Shown: one piece after another, positions 1 to 5,638 of the stretch
How positions within the stretch are numbered: the stretch's first letter is position 1
How the letters are laid out: each line of letters begins with the position of its first letter
Assembly: GCA_015233755.1 (NCBI GenBank)
Contig: JADFXA010000157.1
Span: forward strand, 1 to 5,638
DNA: 5,638 nucleotides
Direction: 5' to 3'
From: Desulfamplus sp.
GTDB taxonomy: Bacteria; Desulfobacterota; Desulfobacteria; Desulfobacterales; Desulfobacteraceae
The notes under the pieces: generated by a model
Told to the model about the DNA's origin: nothing
Seen by the model: only the letters and a program-made list of their open reading frames with translations
The model's database searches: none
Position numbers and translations under genes: made by a program

Positions 1-110
1 ACTTTTCCTCTTACCTCTTCTCCCGGAATAAATACCTCGTTAAAAAGCTCTGTCTCTACACTTGCCGAGCCAACCCCTATTTTTGAGAGTATTTTATTAA
101 AAAAAGACAT
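1..110 (-). CDS. spo0M: Spo0M-like (sporulation-control, arrestin-fold) protein, N-terminal fragment
   Basis: Only the first 36 residues are inside the window; the gene runs off the left edge. The protein begins MSFFNKILSKIGVGSASVET and continues with a stretch ending FIPGEEVRGK. This matches the start of Spo0M family proteins as I remember them: a short amphipathic lead, an 'IG-GSA-V-T' stretch, then a 'PGE-V-G' beta strand opening the arrestin-like domain. In Bacillus, Spo0M modulates sporulation; homologues also occur in non-sporulating bacteria, where the role is unclear. It is expected to be cytoplasmic. The ATG at 108-110 has a plausible Shine-Dalgarno (AAGG in AAGGAAA, around 118-125) about 10 bases upstream. 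It lies 59 bases downstream of the MoaD-like gene on the same strand, so co-transcription is possible. The family call rests on a short stretch, and nothing here shows a sporulation role. Confidence 0.72.
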   Translation of the reverse strand, partial: MSFFNKILSKIGVGSASVETELFNEVFIPGEEVRGK

Positions 111-169
111 TTCTTCATTTCCTTCATATTAAATATTATTTTGTAAATCCGTTTATCAATTTGTTCTAT

Positions 170-463
170 TTATATTATCAATTTTTTTTCTTTTTTTATA
201 ATCCCAAGCATTACTCTATAAGGTCCGGGGGTTCCAGGCGGAAGTAATCCAACTCTATCTCCATTTTGCAAAATAGAATCAAAAGAGGCTATCTTACCAT
301 TTATGAAAACGCCTTCTACATCTTGTTTAATGAGTTTAAGCTCGCGGATTAAATCATTTACAGTCAGGTTATCTGCTAATTCCATATCTACGTTATAAAA
401 TTTGAAGCCATTTGTTGATAATTTTTCTTGTAAAAAAGAAAAAGCATTAAATATTATCTTCAT
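170..463 (-). CDS. MoaD/ThiS-like beta-grasp (ubiquitin-like) protein without C-terminal Gly-Gly
   Basis: A 97-residue protein resembling the small sulfur-carrier family (MoaD for molybdopterin, ThiS for thiamine). Features seen: a first strand MKIIFNAFSF, a helix region around residues 35-45 (TVNDLIREL), a 'VFINGK' strand at 52-57, and 'L-NGDRVGLLPP' at 65-76, the typical MoaD/ThiS ending before the tail. Classical carriers stop at Gly-Gly just after this. Here the chain reads PPGTPGPYRVMLG at 75-87 and continues to a lysine-rich end, so no C-terminal thiocarboxylate can form without processing. I recall similar 'PPGTPGPYR' tails on MoaD-like proteins of anaerobes, sometimes beside tungsten or molybdenum oxidoreductases, but no such enzyme is visible here. 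The ATG at 461-463 is preferred over a GTG at 497-499 because only the former has an upstream AAAAGG. It precedes the Spo0M-like gene by 59 bases. The fold call is fairly firm; the function is unknown. Confidence 0.8.
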   Translation of the reverse strand: MKIIFNAFSFLQEKLSTNGFKFYNVDMELADNLTVNDLIRELKLIKQDVEGVFINGKIASFDSILQNGDRVGLLPPGTPGPYRVMLGIIKKEKKLII

Positions 464-473
464 TTTATACCAA

Positions 474-479
474 CCTTTT
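474..479 (-). promoter_or_regulatory. Ribosome binding site of the MoaD-like gene
   Basis: AAAAGG on the minus strand ends 10 bases before the ATG at 461-463. The alternative upstream GTG at 497-499 has no purine-rich sequence in front of it. This site therefore selects the shorter, 97-residue protein. Confidence 0.55.
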
Positions 480-599
480 AAATATCGGTTAGAAACCACA
501 CTTATTTACTTTTACGAAATGGCTGCTTAAAAATCAATTCCAGAATATGTGAGCTTCAAAATAATTTGATCTTCTTACAAAAGAGATTTTCTATCTATC

Positions 600-670
600 T
601 GGCATCCTGCAAAACCCATTTGCTATCCAGTAATCTAAATGGATAAATTCAAGTTTTGCAGGAACTTCCA
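600..670. repeat. 71-base imperfect inverted repeat between fadH and the MoaD-like gene
   Basis: The arms TCCTGCAAAAC (605-615) and GTTTTGCAGGA (653-663) are perfect 11-base inverted copies. After a small unpaired patch, the outer TGG (600-602) and CCA (668-670) also pair. The interior holds a second complementary pair, ATCCA (625-629) with TGGAT (640-644), so the whole can fold as a long branched or bulged hairpin. It lies downstream of the fadH stop on the minus strand but has no clear T-tract behind it. It could be a transcription end, an RNA-stabilising hairpin, or a copy of a dispersed palindromic element; its copy number elsewhere cannot be seen here. Confidence 0.6.
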
Positions 671-681
671 TTAAGCTTAAT
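670..681. repeat. 12-base perfect palindrome after fadH
   Basis: ATTAAGCTTAAT is its own reverse complement. It lies 23 bases past the fadH stop codon and abuts the larger inverted repeat at 600-670. It may be part of the same 3' structure, or a protein-binding site. AT-rich DNA makes short palindromes fairly common, so the role is uncertain. Confidence 0.4.
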
Positions 682-704
682 TGATTAATTTTGATTTATA
701 ATAT

Positions 705-2834
705 CTAAATTTGGCACGCTAATCTTGCACCCTGCTCAATTGCTCTTTTAGCATCTAATTCTCCAGCTTGATATGCTCCACCAATTATATGGTATCTTAT
801 CTTTTTATTAGGCTTTTCATGGGTGCTGCAATCTTTTTGCTCTTGGGCATTTATGAAAATTGGTGATGATTTCAGCTCATTGGCAAGACTCAACAAAGAT
901 TCTTGCCCAGCACAAATTACAACATTATCAACTTTTAAAATTTCTCTATTATTGTCCCTGATTATATGAAGCCCATACTCATCAAATTTTTCGTATATAA
1001 CTCCATTTAGCATAATAACTCCTCGTTTCTTTAACAGTGAACGATGTATCCAACCAGTTGTTTTACCAAGATTTGCCCCAACTTTAGTTGATTTTCTCTG
1101 AAGTAAATATACTACTCTGTTTGATTCATCAGCCTCTTCTTTTCCAGAGTGAGATTTAAGACCACCTCTTTCTTTGTATTGGTCGTCGATTCCCCACTCT
1201 TTTAAGTAAAGCTCTTTATCAAGACTTGAAGATTTACTTTCATGCGTTAATAGTGTAGCAACATCAAAACCAATACCTCCAGCCCCTATTATTGCCACAG
1301 ATTTCCCAATTATACCGCTGTTGTTAATAACATCACTGTATGAAACTACTTTTGAATTACTGACACCTTCAAAGTCAAGAACTCTTGGAACAACGCCTGT
1401 AGCAATTACTATCTCATCAAATATAGGTTCGTAAGAAGATTTAGAGAACATATCTTGAGCTGTAACCTTTTTATTTAATACAACATTGATCTTTAAAAGC
1501 TCTAATTGAATTCTAAAATATCGCAATGTCTCATAGAACTCCTCTTTACCCGGAATTTTTACAGCAAGATTGAGAAGGCCTCCAATTTCAGAAGCAGCAT
1601 CAAATATAGTTATATCATGCCCTTTTTGTGCAGCGTAAATTGAAAATGATAACCCAGCAGGACCCGCCCCAACTACTGCGATTTTTTTGGGATTTTTTGC
1701 TGGAGTGAAATCAAATTCAGTTTCTCGGCAGGCAGTTGGGTTTACAAGACAAGAGCAGCTCTTCCCTTCAAATATGTGGTCAAGACACGCTTGATTGCAC
1801 CCAATGCAGGTATTTATCTCATTGGCTCTGTTTTGACGAGCTTTTTTAACAAAATATGGGTCAGCAAGAAGAGGTCGTGCCATTGAGACCATATCAGCCT
1901 CACCTGATGCTAAAATCTTCTGAGCAACTTCTGGAGTGTTTATTCTATTGCTTGTAATCAAGGGAACTTTTACTTTACCCATTAATCTTGATGTAACCCA
2001 TGTAAATGCTGCACGCGGTACAATACCAGCAATTGTTGGAACTCTTGCCTCATGCCAACCAATGCCAGTATTTATAATGGTAACTCCTGCTGCCTCAACT
2101 TTTTGAGCAAGCTCAACTACTTCGTCCCAAGAGCTCCCATCTTTGACTAAATCAATCATTGATAGACGGTAGATTATTATAAAATTGTCTCCTGTCTTCT
2201 CTCTTACCTTTTTAATAATTTCAATTGGCAGGCGGGTTCTATTTTCAAAAGAGCCTCCCCACATATCATTTCTGTGGTTTGTAGCTTTTGCAATGAACTG
2301 ATTAATAAAGTACCCTTCTGAGCCCATGATCTCAACACCATCATATCCAGCATCTTTTGCAAGGCTTGCACAGTTTGCAAAATCATCAATCTGCTGCCAT
2401 ACTTCGTCTGTAGTTAATTCTCGTGGTGTAAAGAAGTTAATAGGTGCTTTAATTGGGGAGGCACTAACAATTTTGTCGTGAAACCCATATCTGCCTGTAT
2501 GGAGAATTTGCATTGCAATTTTACCACCATTTTCATGCACAGCTTTTGTAATAATTTTATGCTGCTCCATCTCTTCAACAGAGGTGAGTTTAGCGAGATT
2601 ATCAGCACCACAACCTTGAATATTAGGGGCAAAGCCTCCTGTTACTATAAGTCCAACTTCGCCTTTTGCTCTAAGGCTAAAATAGGCTGCCATCTTCTCA
2701 AAGCCTTGTTCGGCCTCTTCAAGACTTGTGTGCATTGAGCCCATTAGTATACGGTTTTTAAGGGTCGTAAACCCCAAATGAAGAGGGGTAAAAATATTGG
2801 GATATTGATTAATATCTTTTTGTGGTGTTTGCAT
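705..2834 (-). CDS. fadH: 2,4-dienoyl-CoA reductase (NADPH), FadH-type old yellow enzyme fusion
   Basis: This 709-residue cytoplasmic flavoenzyme matches E. coli FadH along its whole length. FadH reduces 2,4-dienoyl-CoA with NADPH during oxidation of unsaturated fatty acids, passing electrons NADPH to FAD to [4Fe-4S] to FMN to substrate. Residues about 15-340 form the old-yellow-enzyme barrel, with the FadH catalytic Tyr175 (in GSEGYFINQF) and His261 (in GIGWHEAR-P). The cluster ligands are Cys343, Cys346, Cys350 and Cys362 in C-IGC-QAC then SCLVNP. The FAD-binding glycine motif GAGPAG is at 389-394 and the NADPH-side GAGGIG at 517-522. FadH hallmarks EWGID (546-550), GKTTGWIHR (590-598) and GELDAKRAIEQG (691-702) are present. 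It is some 35 residues longer than the E. coli enzyme as I recall it, partly from a hydrophilic insertion around 655-680. The ATG has AAAGGAC 9 bases upstream. It is preceded by tRNA-His about 200 bases away and is probably its own transcription unit. A related enoate reductase acting on another substrate remains possible. Confidence 0.95.
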   Translation of the reverse strand: MQTPQKDINQYPNIFTPLHLGFTTLKNRILMGSMHTSLEEAEQGFEKMAAYFSLRAKGEVGLIVTGGFAPNIQGCGADNLAKLTSVEEMEQHKIITKAVHENGGKIAMQILHTGRYGFHDKIVSASPIKAPINFFTPRELTTDEVWQQIDDFANCASLAKDAGYDGVEIMGSEGYFINQFIAKATNHRNDMWGGSFENRTRLPIEIIKKVREKTGDNFIIIYRLSMIDLVKDGSSWDEVVELAQKVEAAGVTIINTGIGWHEARVPTIAGIVPRAAFTWVTSRLMGKVKVPLITSNRINTPEVAQKILASGEADMVSMARPLLADPYFVKKARQNRANEINTCIGCNQACLDHIFEGKSCSCLVNPTACRETEFDFTPAKNPKKIAVVGAGPAGLSFSIYAAQKGHDITIFDAASEIGGLLNLAVKIPGKEEFYETLRYFRIQLELLKINVVLNKKVTAQDMFSKSSYEPIFDEIVIATGVVPRVLDFEGVSNSKVVSYSDVINNSGIIGKSVAIIGAGGIGFDVATLLTHESKSSSLDKELYLKEWGIDDQYKERGGLKSHSGKEEADESNRVVYLLQRKSTKVGANLGKTTGWIHRSLLKKRGVIMLNGVIYEKFDEYGLHIIRDNNREILKVDNVVICAGQESLLSLANELKSSPIFINAQEQKDCSTHEKPNKKIRYHIIGGAYQAGELDAKRAIEQGARLACQI

Positions 2835-3034
2835 TGTATTAATGTCCTTTTTTTGTCATAAAACTACTTATATTAAAAAAATGAGGAATATAGTAATATA
2901 GTATTGCAAATTGTAGAGCTAACTTAGGGAAGCTATAAATGTGTATAATAGAAGAAAATGATAAGAATAGAAAGCAGTTGTTTTTTGAAGATAGGCAGGT
3001 GATTAAATAAATATAAACGAGGGTATTTAAAGTA

Positions 3035-3111
3035 TGGGGTGAGTGACGGGACTTGAACCCGCGGCCACCAGGGCCACAACCTGGTGCTCTGCCAACTGAG
3101 CTACACCCACC
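3035..3111 (-). tRNA. tRNA-His (anticodon GTG), CCA encoded
   Basis: The minus strand folds as a complete cloverleaf. Acceptor arms GTGGGTG and CACTCAC pair with one G-T wobble; the D arm is TAGCTCAGTTGGCAGAGC; the anticodon stem is CCAGG/CCTGG with loop TTGTGGC; the T arm carries GGTTCAAGTCC. The anticodon GTG (plus-strand 3075-3077) reads histidine codons. The extra 5' base G-1 (3111) faces C73 (3038), the hallmark identity pair of tRNA-His that histidyl-tRNA synthetase recognises. The CCA tail (3035-3037) is encoded. It sits between the terminator of the SDR gene and fadH on the same strand, so it needs its own promoter, which I could not place with confidence. Confidence 0.97.
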
Positions 3112-3286
3112 ATAGTCAAAGATTTTATAATGAGTGAAATAGATAAAGCCTAATTTGCCTTTCCAATATCAAACTCATTTATAAAAACATATCAAAATTT
3201 AATCACAATTGCAATACTTTTCAAAAGCAATAGCTGTATGATTGTAGATTTAATTTATTAGTTTGCTATAAAAATGATGTTTAGAA

Positions 3287-3323
3287 TTAAAATTGACACC
3301 TTTTTAAAAGGTGTCAATTTTAA
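3287..3323. terminator. Symmetrical hairpin terminator after the SDR gene
   Basis: A 37-base perfect palindrome centred on base 3305: TTGACACCTTTT and AAAAGGTGTCAA with AT-rich flanks. The GC core GACACC/GGTGTC is preceded by A-runs and followed by T-runs on both strands, so it can act as a rho-independent terminator in either direction. It starts 8 bases past the SDR stop codon and should end the transcript of the SDR and the gene upstream of it. No plus-strand gene approaches it, so only the minus-strand use is supported by context. Confidence 0.82.
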
Positions 3324-3331
3324 AATATCTT

Positions 3332-4159
3332 TTATAATCCGCCAGAGACAGTTATAACTTCACCGCTCACGTAATCAGACAGATGAGATGCAAGAAATAG
3401 AATTGGACCAGCTGCCTCTTGAGGAGTTCCAAGCCTTCCAAGTGGAATCATCATTGTTGCAATATCTCTTATCTGTTTAGGTATTCCAAGAGATATAACT
3501 TCACCATCTTTGCTCATAGAGGCTCCTTCCTCTTTTGGAGCCGATAGTCTTGTATCTATTGCTCCAAATGCAATTGCATTGCATTGTACATTATATCTGC
3601 CCCACTCTTTGCTGATAGTTTTAGTTAATCCTATCATACCTGATTTTGCAGCTGAGTAGTTTGCCTGACCAGCGTTTCCTGTAGTTCCTGAAATTGAAGA
3701 GATATTGATAATTTTTCTTGCAACAGCTTTTCCCGTATTTTCAATCTCTTTTTTTGCAGCATCACAAAACCAAGGTTTTGCAGCTCTTATAATTTTAAAA
3801 GGGGCTTTAAGATGTAAATCTATAATAGTATCCCATTGTTTATCTGTCATTTTATGGATCATGGAGTCCCATGTAAAACCAGCGTTATTTATAATGATAT
3901 GTATTGCTCCCCACTTTTGGGCAGCACAGTTGATAATGTTATTAGCAAAATCATCTCCTGTAACATCACCAATATATGATATTGCCTCTCCACCAGCATT
4001 TTGGATCTCGGTTACAACTTCTTGTGCAGGTTCGGGATCAATATCACTTATAACGACCTTTGCACCTGATTTTGCAAGCATGATAGCAGCAGCTTTACCA
4101 ATTCCCCTACCAGAACCCGTTATAATTGCCACTTTATCTTTGAGCATCTGATCTAACAT
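3332..4159 (-). CDS. FabG-type short-chain dehydrogenase/reductase (SDR)
   Basis: A 275-residue classical SDR that would interconvert a 3-hydroxyacyl and 3-oxoacyl group, or a similar alcohol/ketone pair, with NAD(P). The nucleotide-binding motif TGSGRGIG is at 14-21 and NNAG at 91-94. The catalytic triad is Ser155 (in NISSISG), Tyr168 and Lys172 (in YSAAK). Asp39 and Asp41 after the second strand (ISDID) suggest a preference for NAD over NADP. The fourth SDR catalytic position, usually Asn in 'NL', is His116 (LHLK), as in the (3R)-hydroxyacyl-CoA dehydrogenase part of peroxisomal multifunctional enzyme 2. A charged segment at about 131-149 is longer than in E. coli FabG. The C-terminus VSGGL is typical. 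The ATG at 4157-4159 is chosen because of the strong upstream Shine-Dalgarno. The gene lies 115 bases downstream of the ThDP enzyme gene and ends at a strong terminator. The SDR family is certain; the substrate is not. Confidence 0.93.
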   Translation of the reverse strand: MLDQMLKDKVAIITGSGRGIGKAAAIMLAKSGAKVVISDIDPEPAQEVVTEIQNAGGEAISYIGDVTGDDFANNIINCAAQKWGAIHIIINNAGFTWDSMIHKMTDKQWDTIIDLHLKAPFKIIRAAKPWFCDAAKKEIENTGKAVARKIINISSISGTTGNAGQANYSAAKSGMIGLTKTISKEWGRYNVQCNAIAFGAIDTRLSAPKEEGASMSKDGEVISLGIPKQIRDIATMMIPLGRLGTPQEAAGPILFLASHLSDYVSGEVITVSGGL

Positions 4160-4166
4160 CTTTAGT

Positions 4167-4174
4167 ATCTCCTT
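4167..4174 (-). promoter_or_regulatory. Strong ribosome binding site fixing the SDR start
   Basis: AAGGAGAT on the minus strand has its AAGGAG core (4169-4174) 9 bases before the ATG at 4157-4159. An in-frame ATG at 4190-4192 would put this site inside the coding region and has no good site of its own. The protein therefore starts MLDQMLKDKV. Confidence 0.85.
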
Positions 4175-4274
4175 AAATTCAGTAATTATCATATGTAAAA
4201 CTTAAGACTCTGCAGGATCTCCACAAAAGTTTTATATATTGTGTGTTGCTTATAATGAAGTATTAACGAAAACA

Positions 4275-5638
4275 TTATCCAGAGATTTTCCGAGCCATTG
4301 CTCGCCCTATAAAACGAAATTTATCCCCAAGAGGAAACCTTGATAGCACAGTTTTCACAACACCTTTTGTAAATCTTGTCCTTTTACTATAATCAATTCT
4401 TACATCAACAATTACTGGCTGGCCTTTTTTTGCATGGTTTAATGCTTTAGTAATTGTAGTTTCAACATCTTGGTTATTTAGAATCTCCATATACTCTGCA
4501 CCTGTAGCAATTGCTATACCTTTGATTTTTACATCTCCTAAAATAGTACATGTCTTTCTGTTATATGGGATCTCCTGACCTTGAGAAATCTGAGATAGCT
4601 CACCATCGTGAAAAACAAAATAGACTATTCCTAAATTTTCTGTAGAGGCTGTTAGTATCTCCATGCCTGTCATCAAAAATGCACCATCACCAACAATCCC
4701 TACTACCTGCTTGTTAGGATTTGCAAGTTTTGCACCTATTGCACCAGGCACACAATATCCCATACAGTTAAAATCAGTTGGGCTTATAAGATGTTTTGAA
4801 TGATAATTGGTAAAGAGTTCGGCACATAAAAAAGTATGGTTGCCATCATCAAGAACTGTTATTGCATCGTTCTCCATATTTTCCCTAAGAGTTTTAAAAA
4901 AGAGAGCTGGGTTGACCTTATCTGTCTTATAATCGATCCACTCTTTAATATATGCGGCTTTGTCATCACGAATTTGACTCTGAATTTCACTGTTTTCTCT
5001 TTTAGGCATGATATTTTGCAGCTCATCAAAAAGCTGTTTAAGAGCATCTTCAGCATCAGAGCATATAGCTACTTTAGCAGGATAGTTTTTGTGAAACACT
5101 TGAGGGTTTATATCAATATGTATAAGATTGTCAGGAACTTTGACACCAAAACTTCCAGTTGGAATTTCGCTGAAACGAGTTCCAACCGCAAGAAGACAGT
5201 CGCAATTTGTAAAGGCATTTTCTGCTGCTGGTACAGAGTGTATTCCAAATCCCATTCCTGTGTGAAGAGGATGATCACCTGGAAAGACGCTTAATCCCTG
5301 CAAAGTCGTTGATACAGGAGCTTGCAGATACTCAGCAATTTTAATAGCGGCTTGTGTGGCATCTTTACTTCCCCATCCCAAAAAGAATCCAGGATGTTTT
5401 GAATCTGCCAATAATTTTGCAGCCTGCTTAATTTCGCTTATATCAGCAATAATAGTTTTGGGGAGGCGAGGTTTATAGCAGGTATAGTCTCCTACAGATT
5501 CTTGAAACAATTGGATATTTGCAGGAATCTCAATAAATACAGGTCCTGGCTCTCCTGAAGTTGCAACTTCATAGGCCTCAAATATAGTTGGGATAATCTC
5601 TTCCTGGTGTTTAATAAGATAGTCCTTTTTGGTAACGC
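4275..5638 (-). CDS. ThDP-dependent enzyme, acetolactate synthase superfamily (N-terminus outside window)
   Basis: The reading frame is open to the right edge. The 453 visible residues start in the end of the N-terminal pyrimidine-binding domain, with 'EVATSGEPGPVFIEIPANIQ' at about 23-42, a signature of acetolactate-synthase-like enzymes. A TTG at 5508-5510 lies inside this conserved stretch and is not the start. The central Rossmann-like domain (about 65-200) includes the ALS-like GTRFSE. The C-terminal diphosphate-binding domain (about 240-415) has MGYCVPGAIGA and the metal/ThDP motif GDG at 316-318. The usual downstream Asn-Asn is His343-Asp344 (FHDGELSQISQ). The activating glutamate would lie outside the window. 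Compared with a usual length near 550-600, about 100-150 residues are missing. The family makes or breaks C-C bonds next to a carbonyl (acetolactate synthase, 2-hydroxyacyl-CoA lyase, dione hydrolase). No ilvN-type regulatory subunit gene follows; an SDR does, which favours a role outside branched-chain amino acid synthesis, but the reaction is unknown. Confidence 0.9.
   Translation of the reverse strand, partial: VTKKDYLIKHQEEIIPTIFEAYEVATSGEPGPVFIEIPANIQLFQESVGDYTCYKPRLPKTIIADISEIKQAAKLLADSKHPGFFLGWGSKDATQAAIKIAEYLQAPVSTTLQGLSVFPGDHPLHTGMGFGIHSVPAAENAFTNCDCLLAVGTRFSEIPTGSFGVKVPDNLIHIDINPQVFHKNYPAKVAICSDAEDALKQLFDELQNIMPKRENSEIQSQIRDDKAAYIKEWIDYKTDKVNPALFFKTLRENMENDAITVLDDGNHTFLCAELFTNYHSKHLISPTDFNCMGYCVPGAIGAKLANPNKQVVGIVGDGAFLMTGMEILTASTENLGIVYFVFHDGELSQISQGQEIPYNRKTCTILGDVKIKGIAIATGAEYMEILNNQDVETTITKALNHAKKGQPVIVDVRIDYSKRTRFTKGVVKTVLSRFPLGDKFRFIGRAMARKISG

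Noticed and set aside
509..537. Promoter-like pair TTGATT - 17 bases - TAAAAG before the MoaD-like gene (minus strand)
   Set aside because: Each hexamer matches consensus at only four of six positions, in DNA so AT-rich that such pairs are expected by chance.
2478..2738. Plus-strand ORF of 86 codons inside fadH
   Set aside because: It lies wholly opposite a well-supported fadH coding region and has no recognisable protein features; it is a shadow frame.
3197..3224. Promoter-like pair TTGAAA - 16 bases - TTAAAT upstream of tRNA-His (minus strand)
   Set aside because: The -35 is good, but the -10 is weak and it lies about 85 bases from the tRNA, long for a tRNA leader. It is plausible but not supported enough to list.
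3705..4151. Plus-strand ORF of 148 codons opposite the SDR gene
   Set aside because: It is antisense to conserved SDR motifs. Its hydrophobic look comes from the complement of the SDR codons.
4211..4218. TGCAGGAT, shared in inverse with the left arm of the 600-670 repeat
   Set aside because: Only eight bases match and the surrounding sequence differs, so it is not evidence for a second copy of the element.
4836..5294. Plus-strand ORF of 152 codons opposite the ThDP gene
   Set aside because: It is antisense to the conserved ThDP-enzyme frame and has no independent support.
4275..5510. A self-contained 411-residue ThDP protein starting at the TTG at 5508-5510
   Set aside because: The frame continues without a stop to the window edge, and the upstream residues match the conserved end of the N-terminal ThDP domain. 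The gene is therefore cut by the window rather than short.

Overview
The window is AT-rich bacterial DNA. Every gene I can support lies on the minus strand, so transcription runs from high to low coordinates. The gene set is an E. coli-type FadH, an acetolactate-synthase-like thiamine diphosphate (ThDP) enzyme, a FabG-type reductase, a MoaD/ThiS-like protein and an Spo0M-like protein. Together with the low GC, this fits an AT-rich Gram-negative anaerobe, possibly of the Desulfobacterota. That placement is inference from gene flavour; there is no rRNA or phylogenetic marker beyond one tRNA.

Layout in transcription order: (1) 5638-4275, a ThDP-dependent enzyme of the acetolactate synthase superfamily, whose N-terminus lies beyond the window. 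(2) 4159-3332, a short-chain dehydrogenase/reductase (SDR), followed 8 bases later by a strong symmetrical hairpin terminator at 3287-3323. (3) 3111-3035, tRNA-His(GTG) with encoded G-1 and CCA. (4) 2834-705, a full-length 2,4-dienoyl-CoA reductase (fadH). (5) About 240 bases with no gene but with a 71-base imperfect inverted repeat at 600-670 and an adjacent 12-base palindrome. (6) 463-170, a small MoaD/ThiS-like beta-grasp protein that lacks the usual terminal Gly-Gly. (7) 110-1, the first 36 residues of an Spo0M-like protein, cut by the window edge. No gene-free stretch exceeds 300 bases.

The ThDP enzyme and the SDR probably share a transcript that ends at the 3287-3323 hairpin. ThDP carboligases or lyases and SDRs both handle hydroxy/keto compounds, and FadH reduces unsaturated acyl-CoAs, so the three may belong to an acyl-CoA or ketone pathway; this is inference from proximity. 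FadH is separated from them by the terminator and the tRNA and is probably transcribed separately. The MoaD-like and Spo0M-like genes are 59 bases apart and could be co-transcribed.

I see no CRISPR array, transposase, phage gene or defence system. Most of the window is recognisable metabolism. The points most worth a second look are the MoaD-like tail, the ThDP metal-site residues and the 600-670 inverted repeat.
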